Source of the DNA: a bacterium
GTDB taxonomy: Bacteria > Dependentiae > Babeliae > Babeliales > RVW-14
Length of the DNA stretch: 5,310 nt
Assembly: GCA_010027825.1 (NCBI GenBank)
Contig: RGUK01000124.1
Span: 1-5,310 of the forward strand
Direction: 5' to 3'
The notes beneath the pieces are model-generated. The model was not told where the DNA came from and searched no databases. It was given only the letters and a program-made list of their open reading frames with translations. Positions 1 through 5,146 of the stretch are shown one piece after another. The position numbers and the translations under genes are program-made. The first letter of the stretch is position 1. The number at the start of each line of letters is the position of its first letter.

Positions 1-1
1 T

Positions 2-550
2 GAGATTGATTGGGATAACTGGGCAGTCAAAGAAGTCAGGCGTGTGCGCATCAATGCACCCTTTCCTAACAACTCGTATTGTGAGAAGAATTGGATACCA
101 GTTCTTGATAAGCCGTATCACTTCATCAAGTGGACTATGCCAACAGAATTAGTTTATGCCAACCCCATCAGCGGTGAATGTGAACAGGTATTCCATAAGC
201 CAACAGCCATTGCGCCTAAAGATCAGCGTGGATCTAGTCAGGTCATACGGTGGGGCAACATGTACATCTCAATTACCCATGAGGTAGATCTATTCAAGAA
301 TTACCTCAAGCAGAAAGATGCTATTTATCGCCACCGCTTAGTTTTATGGGATCAGGAACTTAATGTAATCGGGCTGAGTAAAGAATTTTCATTCTTAGAT
401 GCCCGCGTTGAGTTCTGTGTAGGGGCGGCGGTTCACAAAGGTAACCTTTTGGTGTCTTTTGGTTTCCAGGATAATGCCGCATTTGTGTTGCAAGTGCCTG
501 GTGTAGTGGTGGAGGATCTAATAATGGAGGCACTGGCTTATGAAAATTGA
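2..550 (+). CDS. Partial glycosidase-like beta-propeller protein (C-terminal part)
   Basis: The frame is open from the first bases of the window, so this is the 3' part of a longer gene; 182 residues are visible. A GTG at 44 could serve as a start, but the frame continues upstream with sensible protein (EIDWDNWAVKEVRRVRINAP), so I treat the gene as 5'-truncated by the window edge. Two motifs are visible: EKNWIPV followed by a Y-H-F-I-K-W-T-x-P-T-E segment, and RGSSQVIRWGNMYISITHEV. A third segment, EFSFLDARVEFCVGAAVHKGNLLVSFGFQDNA when its pieces are read together at about residues 128-159, is blade-like. These match my memory of the C-terminal half of GH43/GH130-like five-bladed propeller domains, which in phages and bacteria are often attached to glycosyltransferases. 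The catalytic acid of such enzymes would lie mostly in the missing part, so activity cannot be judged. Its stop overlaps the next gene by 11 nt, suggesting one operon with it. The glycan role is inference from the family and neighbours. Confidence 0.72.
   Translation, partial: EIDWDNWAVKEVRRVRINAPFPNNSYCEKNWIPVLDKPYHFIKWTMPTELVYANPISGECEQVFHKPTAIAPKDQRGSSQVIRWGNMYISITHEVDLFKNYLKQKDAIYRHRLVLWDQELNVIGLSKEFSFLDARVEFCVGAAVHKGNLLVSFGFQDNAAFVLQVPGVVVEDLIMEALAYEN
526..530 (+). promoter_or_regulatory. Ribosome binding site of the TPR-like gene
   Basis: GGAGG lies 9 nt before the ATG at 540, inside the end of the preceding gene. It supports the 540 start and translation coupled to the upstream gene. 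Confidence 0.7.
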
Positions 551-1103
551 GGATCTAGTCATAGAACTATCTAAAGATCCATTTAATCCAGCGCTTAACT
601 TTGATGTTGCAGTGGAGTATGAGAAACAAAATCAAACAGCATCAGCCGTATCTTTTTATTTGCGCACCGCTGAATACGGTTATGAGTCGCACCCTAGCCT
701 GGTTTATGCCTCACTTCTGAAAGTTGCGCATTGTTTTGATGACCAAAATGATCGTAATGCCACTGTAAGCAATTGTTTATTGCAGGCTGTGGCTTATTTG
801 CCTTACCGCCCTGAAGGTTACTTTTTGTTATCTCAATTCCATGAGCGTTTAGGCCAATGGCAGGAGTGCTACACATGGGCCAGCATTGGATTGCATCAAC
901 ATTTACATACATCACTTCCTGTTCATGTTGGCTATGAAGGCCAGTATGTTTTGTTGTTTGAAAAGGCAGTGAGTGCTTGGTGGATTGGACGCAAAGATGA
1001 AAGTATTGAATTGCTCAAGCGTTTAGAGCAGATGGAAATAGATCCAGGGTATTTGTCAGCGGTAAAACACAACCTTGAAAGGATTGCCAATGTTGATGTT
1101 TGA
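540..1103 (+). CDS. TPR-like helical repeat protein of a glycan module
   Basis: This encodes 187 residues, almost entirely helical by composition. At least four helix-turn-helix units resemble tetratricopeptide repeats: about residues 14-47 (PFNPALNFDVAVEYEKQN, then AVSFYLRTAEYG), 54-87, 90-118 (RPEGYFLLSQFHERLGQW, then ECYTWASIGL) and 138-163 (LFEKAVSAWWIGRKDESIEL). The last unit has the G-R-x-D-E-S turn typical of TPR-type repeats found beside or fused to glycosyltransferases. There is no signal peptide, membrane segment or obvious catalytic motif, so it probably acts as a cytoplasmic scaffold or substrate-presenting partner. The start is set by GGAGG at 526-530. It overlaps the propeller gene by 11 nt and the FkbM gene by 14 nt, so all three are likely co-translated. 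In related loci, as I recall, such repeats may be the C-terminal half of a fused enzyme; here it is a separate short gene. The repeat fold is fairly secure, but the function is only inferred from context. Confidence 0.75.
   Translation: MKIEDLVIELSKDPFNPALNFDVAVEYEKQNQTASAVSFYLRTAEYGYESHPSLVYASLLKVAHCFDDQNDRNATVSNCLLQAVAYLPYRPEGYFLLSQFHERLGQWQECYTWASIGLHQHLHTSLPVHVGYEGQYVLLFEKAVSAWWIGRKDESIELLKRLEQMEIDPGYLSAVKHNLERIANVDV
1078..1083 (+). promoter_or_regulatory. Ribosome binding site of the FkbM gene
   Basis: AAAGGA lies 6 nt before the ATG at 1090. It decides the start of the methyltransferase: the later ATG at 1190, which opens the longer frame, has no purine-rich site in front of it, and the FDVGANRGD motif would be lost from that start. 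Confidence 0.65.
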
Positions 1104-1753
1104 TGTTGGGGCTAATCGTGGTGATGCAGTGCTTGCAGGGTTAGAACAGGGATACCGCGTAATAGCCTTAGAAGCCGCACCACGGGTTTATGGCAAACTT
1201 TATCTACAACTCTGATGTTGTGCCTCTTAAAATGGCTGTGAGCGACAAAGATGGCAAGCGCTTAAAGTTTTATGAAGCAGATGAAGATGGGCTTAGTACG
1301 CTTAATCAAGAATGGCTCACAAAAGATGGCATGCCATACAAAGGAAAGCCTTACCGTGAGGTTGAGGTAAACACAATTACGATTGATACATTGGCAGACA
1401 AGTATGGCAACCCTGACTTAATCAAAATTGATGTTGAAGGTGCTGAGTGGCAAGTAATGAAAGGCATGACCCGCCATTACGGGGGAATGATTTGCTTTGA
1501 ATGGACATTTGAAACCATGCATCAACATGAGGATCAATTAGATTATTTATTTACCCTGGGCTACAGAGAAATGGCCGCGCAATACATTGTGAACCATCTG
1601 CAAGAGCCGCAAGAATGGGGCAACATGCAATCAAACAATGTCAATCAACTCAACGCCTGGCATCAACTTACATCTGACGATTGGATTGACGGAGGTTGGA
1701 AAGTAGCCAACCTACGGCCTACCGCAGATGTAGGAATGTTATGGGTTAGGTAA
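1090..1753 (+). pseudogene. FkbM-family SAM methyltransferase, frameshifted
   Basis: FkbM-family enzymes transfer a methyl group from S-adenosylmethionine, often to sugar hydroxyls. The gene starts at ATG 1090 as MLMFDVGANRGD, the classic N-terminal SAM-binding motif, and runs through VIALEAAPRVYGKL in frame 1 until a TGA at 1213-1215. The rest of the domain lies in frame 2 from about 1190 to the stop at 1751-1753: NFIYNSDVVPLKMAVSD, DGLSTLN, TITIDTLAD, the hallmark KIDVEGAEW (1424-1450) and FEWTFE. The two parts join exactly where the family continues, so one ancestral gene is split by a frame change near 1192-1203. The span of 664 nt is not a multiple of three; adding 11 nt would give 224 residues, a usual length for short phage FkbM proteins. 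It overlaps the TPR-like gene by 14 nt. It could be a true pseudogene, a sequencing or assembly error, or a recoded gene using a +1 shift. The family assignment is strong; whether it is functional is unknown. Confidence 0.85.
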
Positions 1754-4604
1754 TGTCTCCAACAATTGTGAAGTTGTTAGAACTTGTGCAAAGGATTGAT
1801 GCGGAACTGTATTGAGCGCGTAACACTGGGCTTGCAGATCCATTTGATGTAAATGTCACGCCGCTTGCCACAATAGAAACCGCACCTGCACCAATGCGCT
1901 GTACATAAATAACTTGTCCAGTGCTAAATGTTCCTGAAGGAACGGTGATGTTTGCAGTACCGCTCTGTGTAACCCACTTGTTCACATCTCCCGCAACCAA
2001 TGTATAGGCGGTTGTTTGTGCATTAAATGTAATTGTAGGAAGCGTTCCAGTAGTTCCCTGTGTTCCTAAAGTTCCTTGCAGACCTTGAGTTCCAGTTAAT
2101 CCTTGAAGTCCAGTAGTGCCTTGAGAGCCTGTTGTTCCTTGAACACCCTGAGTACCTTGAGTACCATTAACTCCATTAGTACCTTGTGTTCCAGTAGTTC
2201 CCTGAGATCCTGTTATTCCTTGAGTACCTTGAGCGCCAGTTGTTCCAGTAATACCTTGTGTACCAGTAGCACCCTGAATACCAGTTGTACCCTGAACTCC
2301 TTGAATTCCTTGAGAACCAGTTTGACCTTGTGATCCAGTTAAACCCTGAGTTCCTGTAGTTCCCTGCGCGCCAAATGTTCCTTGTGAACCTGTTGCGCCC
2401 TGTGTTCCAGTAGTGCCTTGAATTCCTTGGCTACCAGTTGTTCCCTGAGAACCTGTCATGCCTTGAGTGCCATCAAAACCTTGAGTACCTGTTATGCCTT
2501 GAATACCATCAGTTCCCTGGCTACCTGTAGTTCCTTGAGCGCCGTTGAGTCCATTAGTACCTTGCGCACCTGTAGTTCCCTGCGCACCATTTAAGCCATT
2601 AGTTCCTTGAACACCTTGCAAACCTTCAGTTCCCTGAACGCCTTGAGTTCCCTGAGTTCCTTGAGTTCCTGTTGCGCCTTGAATTCCAGTTATGCCCTGA
2701 ATACCAATAAAGCCTTGAGCGCCTGTAGTGCCTTGCGCACCTTCTAAGCCTTGAATTCCCTCTTGGCCTTGAATTCCTTGAGTGCCTTGTAAGCCAACAG
2801 CACCTTGAGTTCCAGTTATGCCCTGTGTTCCGTCATGGCCCTGAATACCTTCAAGTCCTTGCGCACCTTCAACGCCCTGAATACCCTCAACACCTTGTGT
2901 GCCAGTTGTTCCCTGAGCGCCAGTTAATCCTTGAGTACCAGTGATGCCTTGCAAGCCAGTAGTTCCCTGAATTCCTTGCAAGCCTTGAGTTCCTTGAGCG
3001 CCCTCAGTTCCTTGTGCGCCTGTTGTTCCTTGCACACCAACGCTTTGAGTAATAATAGAAATGTTGTGGCCATTAGCAAAGTTTGTTGTGCCTGTGCCGC
3101 TTGAAGATAAAAGCGTAACTGGGTAAGTCCAATAATCATTTGCAACAGTTGATGGTGTTCCGCTTACTTGCCATTCTTGATAGTTGTTAGAGTTGTTTCT
3201 ATCTTGAATAAAGAAGATGTCACCATTTTTAATGTTTGCTAATAAAACATCAATGTCCACATTGTAAGTTGTTAAGTGAGAAACATAAATGTTATTTGCG
3301 CTTGCTTGTGTTGCGTTATCCCATTTGATGTCACCAGCGTTAGGTGGTGGTGTTTGTGAGTTTGTTCTTGCTTGGTAATCAAAGATAGATGATGATGTTC
3401 CGCTTGCGCCTGTAACACCTTGAACGCCCTGTGTACCGTCTAAACCTTGAATACCCTGGCTACCAGTAACTCCTTGAATTCCTTGTGTACCTTGTGTACC
3501 CGTAGTTCCTTGAATTCCAATTAAACCTTGTGAGCCAGTTGCACCTTGAGTACCGATTGTTCCTTGTGCGCCTTCAATACCTTGAATTCCTTCAGCGCCC
3601 TGAGTTCCTTCATGTCCTTGTACGCCTTGAATTCCCTGTGAGCCAGTTAATCCCTGAGTTCCAGTTGTACCTTGTGTACCGTCATTGCCTTGAACGCCTT
3701 GCGCGCCCTGCGCACCTGTAGTTCCTTGAACTCCAACAAGTCCTTGTGATCCTGTAGCACCTTGTGGGCCAACTAATCCTTGAGAACCAATTGTGCCTTG
3801 TGATCCAGTTGCTCCTTGAACTCCTGTACCAGTTGTACCTTGCGCACCTGTATTACCAGTTGTACCAAATGGCCCTTGAATACCTGTAATACCTTGTAAG
3901 CCTGTTGTTCCTTGTGAGCCAATTGTTCCCTGGTGGCCTTGAACACCTTGCACACCTTGAGATCCAGTTGTGCCTGTTGCGCCTTGTGATCCAGTAGTTC
4001 CTTGTGAACCATTAGTACCAGTAATTCCTTGTGTGCCAACAGAACCTTGAACACCAACAGAACCTTGAATACCTGTTAAACCCTGAGATCCAATCGTTCC
4101 TTGCGCACCAGTAAATCCTTGAACACCAACTGCGCCTTGTATTCCTGTTACACCCTGCGCACCAATGATGCCTTGCGCTCCTGTTACGCCTTGAGTTCCG
4201 TTAAATCCTTGTGTTCCTGTTGCACCTTGTACACCAGTTAAACCTTGTGAGCCTTGAGTTCCTTGTGAACCAATTATTCCTTGAACACCAAATGAACCTT
4301 GAATACCAGTTGCACCCTGAATACCTGTTGTGCCTTGCGCGCCTTGTACGCCCTGCAAACCATTTGTACCTTGAACACCATCTAATCCTTGTGGGCCTTG
4401 TAAACCCTGTGTTCCTTGTGCCTGGTTAAATCCGCCACCTTGTAAACCTTGTGTGCCTTGAGTTCCTTGTGCGGCAAAGTTACCTGAAATACCTTGAATA
4501 CCTTGAGCGCCTTGTTGTCCCATTGGGCCAGGTGTAACAACAATGACATTAGGAGTTCCAACAGGGTTGGGATTGTTCAAAAAGTTATTTGGGTTGTATG
4601 TCAT
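1746..4604 (-). CDS. Collagen-like phage tail fibre protein
   Basis: This encodes 952 residues. The layout is: a short Asn/Pro-rich head (1-25) that may anchor to the virion; a Gly-X-Y tract (26-402) with breaks near residues 41-47, 56-64 and 259-261; a globular non-collagen domain (about 403-522) with a DIKWDNATQ segment and FIQDRNNSNNYQEWQVSGTP; an unbroken Gly-X-Y tract of 111 triplets (523-855); and a beta-rich C-terminal domain (856-952) containing TAYTLVAGDVNKWVT, VIYVQRIGAGAVSIV and the ending SSNNFTIVGDIT. I recognise this ending from many phage fibre tips. The protein should form a trimeric triple helix on the virion, with the C-terminal domain acting as trimerisation or receptor-binding tip; that role is inferred. 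It starts with an ATGA overlap (4601-4604) with the upstream gene and has GAGGTGA at 4609-4615 as ribosome site. The collagen parts are nearly free of proline and lack Lys and Arg, yet are rich in Gln and Thr. There is no signal peptide, which fits an intracellularly assembled virion protein rather than a secreted collagen-like protein. Confidence 0.9.
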   Translation of the reverse strand: MTYNPNNFLNNPNPVGTPNVIVVTPGPMGQQGAQGIQGISGNFAAQGTQGTQGLQGGGFNQAQGTQGLQGPQGLDGVQGTNGLQGVQGAQGTTGIQGATGIQGSFGVQGIIGSQGTQGSQGLTGVQGATGTQGFNGTQGVTGAQGIIGAQGVTGIQGAVGVQGFTGAQGTIGSQGLTGIQGSVGVQGSVGTQGITGTNGSQGTTGSQGATGTTGSQGVQGVQGHQGTIGSQGTTGLQGITGIQGPFGTTGNTGAQGTTGTGVQGATGSQGTIGSQGLVGPQGATGSQGLVGVQGTTGAQGAQGVQGNDGTQGTTGTQGLTGSQGIQGVQGHEGTQGAEGIQGIEGAQGTIGTQGATGSQGLIGIQGTTGTQGTQGIQGVTGSQGIQGLDGTQGVQGVTGASGTSSSIFDYQARTNSQTPPPNAGDIKWDNATQASANNIYVSHLTTYNVDIDVLLANIKNGDIFFIQDRNNSNNYQEWQVSGTPSTVANDYWTYPVTLLSSSGTGTTNFANGHNISIITQSVGVQGTTGAQGTEGAQGTQGLQGIQGTTGLQGITGTQGLTGAQGTTGTQGVEGIQGVEGAQGLEGIQGHDGTQGITGTQGAVGLQGTQGIQGQEGIQGLEGAQGTTGAQGFIGIQGITGIQGATGTQGTQGTQGVQGTEGLQGVQGTNGLNGAQGTTGAQGTNGLNGAQGTTGSQGTDGIQGITGTQGFDGTQGMTGSQGTTGSQGIQGTTGTQGATGSQGTFGAQGTTGTQGLTGSQGQTGSQGIQGVQGTTGIQGATGTQGITGTTGAQGTQGITGSQGTTGTQGTNGVNGTQGTQGVQGTTGSQGTTGLQGLTGTQGLQGTLGTQGTTGTLPTITFNAQTTAYTLVAGDVNKWVTQSGTANITVPSGTFSTGQVIYVQRIGAGAVSIVASGVTFTSNGSASPVLRAQYSSASILCTSSNNFTIVGDIT
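2040..3038 (-). repeat. Second collagen-like Gly-X-Y tract, uninterrupted
   Basis: It covers residues 523-855 of the fibre: 111 consecutive triplets with glycine in every first position. Y is mostly Gln, alternating with Thr, Glu, Asp or Asn, which gives a frequent 6-residue (18-nt) unit of the form G-x-Q-G-x-T/E/D. Acidic Y residues cluster at about residues 570-622 (GVE, GVE, GLE, GHD, GQE, GLE). On the plus strand it appears as repeated CCTTGA/CCTTGT motifs. Confidence 0.93.
2517..2606 (-). repeat. 45-nt tandem duplication within the collagen tract
   Basis: Two adjacent 15-residue units, GTNGLNGAQGTTGAQ and GTNGLNGAQGTTGSQ (residues 667-681 and 682-696), differ by one residue. The DNA copies differ at several synonymous positions, for example in the codons of the GLNGA segment, so the duplication is not very recent or the copies have been reshuffled. 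Confidence 0.8.
3039..3398 (-). other. Non-collagenous domain splitting the fibre's collagen tracts
   Basis: This is the part of the fibre gene for residues 403-522, a globular module with normal amino-acid composition that contains nearly all Lys, Trp and Phe seen between the ends of the fibre. Landmarks are SSSIFDYQART, GDIKWDNATQ, the HLTTYNVDIDVLL segment, FFIQDRNNSNNYQEW and TTNFANGHNISII. I recall similar domains in phage fibres from metagenomes but know no defined function. It may serve as a folding nucleus, a branch or attachment point, or a knob in the fibre. Confidence 0.7.
3399..4529 (-). repeat. First collagen-like Gly-X-Y tract, interrupted
   Basis: It covers residues 26-402 of the fibre. 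The tract starts irregularly: glycine is replaced by Ala in the GNFAAQ segment (position 44), and there is an 8-residue spacing at GGGFNQAQ (56-64). It is then regular for 65 triplets to residue 259, loses one residue at G259-T260-G261, and is regular again to G402. Gln dominates Y. Proline appears only in GPM, GPQ (twice) and GPF. There is no Lys or Arg. Confidence 0.92.
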
Positions 4605-5146
4605 CTTGTCACCTCTGCGTTCACATTCAATTCACCTTGAACAATGCGTGTTTTAACATTCGTAGGTGATGTTATCTCTAAATCATAATAATAAGGGCCT
4701 GCAACAATAGCGGCTGTTTGTGTCGCTGTTGCATGTACAGCAATTGTTCCTGTTGGCCCATCAATTGTAATGCCATTGGCTGTATTCAGCGTTAAAACAA
4801 CAATGGGGCTACTAGGAAGCGAGCGCAATTGCATCTCAGCGGTGTAGTTAGTCAAATCAACTGCGCTTAATGCTGTACCGCCTTGTATGTACAACCCAGT
4901 TGCAGGATTAGTGACTGTGAACTGTGTTGATGTACGGCTTGCAATTGTCACATTGCCTAAGTTGTATTGGCTAGGCAAAATCCCTTGAATAAAAACTGTT
5001 TGTCCTGCGCTAAATCCATTATCTGCGGTGTAGGTAACAGTTGTACCATTTCCTGAAACATTGGTAATAGTTGCAGGCTGTGTGTAAAGAAAGTTGCGAT
5101 ACCAGTCAGAGCCTTGATCAATTATTGTGTTGTAATTGTCAGCCAT
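4601..5146 (-). CDS. Small beta-rich virion-type protein (BppU N-terminal-like) with inserted module
   Basis: This encodes 181 residues. The ends form a pattern I recognise from small phage structural proteins and from the N-terminal Ig-like domain of baseplate proteins of the BppU type: an N-terminal IDQGSDWYRNFLYT, then VDLTNYTAEMQLRS (96-109), IVVLTLNTANGITIDGPTG, a T-Q-T-A-A-I-V-A-G turn and YYYDLEITSP, ending in RIVQGELNVNAEVTR. Between the first strand and the VDLTNYT segment, residues about 24-93 form an extra beta module (ATITNVSGNGTTVTYTADNG, GQTVFIQGI, STQFTVTNPATG). The protein probably connects the fibre to the tail or baseplate, because its stop overlaps the fibre start by 4 nt (ATGA). 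Its start has AAGGAG 4 nt upstream and overlaps the stop of the zinc-ribbon gene by one base. There is no signal peptide or membrane segment. The family resemblance is moderate; the exact virion position is inference. Confidence 0.78.
   Translation of the reverse strand: MADNYNTIIDQGSDWYRNFLYTQPATITNVSGNGTTVTYTADNGFSAGQTVFIQGILPSQYNLGNVTIASRTSTQFTVTNPATGLYIQGGTALSAVDLTNYTAEMQLRSLPSSPIVVLTLNTANGITIDGPTGTIAVHATATQTAAIVAGPYYYDLEITSPTNVKTRIVQGELNVNAEVTR
4609..4615 (-). promoter_or_regulatory. Ribosome binding site of the collagen-like fibre gene
   Basis: GAGGTGA on the minus strand lies 4 nt before the ATG at 4604, inside the end of the upstream gene. Together with the ATGA overlap it fixes the fibre start and suggests coupled translation. 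Confidence 0.7.
4868..5077 (-). other. Inserted beta module in the virion-type protein
   Basis: Residues about 24-93 read ITNVSGNGTTVTYTADNGFS, then AGQTVFIQGI, YNLGNVTIA and FTVTNPATGLYIQGG. This is a self-contained small beta fold often seen repeated in phage proteins; as I recall, database models sometimes label it as similar to the FCCH domain of E1 enzymes. That label would describe the fold only and imply no ubiquitin chemistry. Confidence 0.55.

Noticed and set aside
694..915. A 73-residue minus-strand frame opposite the TPR-like gene.
   Set aside because: The plus-strand protein is clearly repeat-structured with a ribosome site and overlaps on both sides; the opposite frame has no support.
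1190..1753. The 187-residue frame starting at ATG 1190 as a complete independent gene.
   Set aside because: It lacks the FDVGANRGD motif, has no Shine-Dalgarno, and is the continuation of the domain begun at 1090. It is half of a frameshifted gene.
1761..1778. A small inverted repeat AACAA/TTGTT near the convergent junction as a terminator.
   Set aside because: It has only five AT-rich pairs, a large loop and no U-run, and lies within the fibre coding sequence.
1753..1815. A 20-codon plus-strand frame starting at a TAATG junction with the FkbM stop, with a helix-like peptide beginning MSPTIVKLLELVQ.
   Set aside because: It is exactly antisense to the conserved C-terminus of the fibre protein and has no clear ribosome site. 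The junction is suggestive, but the opposite strand explains the sequence.
2103..4429. Several open frames on both strands within the collagen tracts, coding Ser/Leu-rich or Leu/Gln/Lys-rich low-complexity peptides.
   Set aside because: They are shadows created by the 9-nt repeat, which keeps stops out of other frames. They have no ribosome sites and no domain-like sequence.
2040..4529. A CRISPR-like or satellite array, given the regular short repeats.
   Set aside because: The units are 9 or 18 nt, degenerate and in phase with Gly-X-Y codons, with no constant repeat and unique spacer pattern. This is a coding repeat.
4868..5077. A eukaryote-like ubiquitin-activating function, suggested by resemblance to FCCH-type beta modules.
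   Set aside because: Only a small beta fold is similar; no adenylation or catalytic cysteine domain is present, and the context is virion structure.
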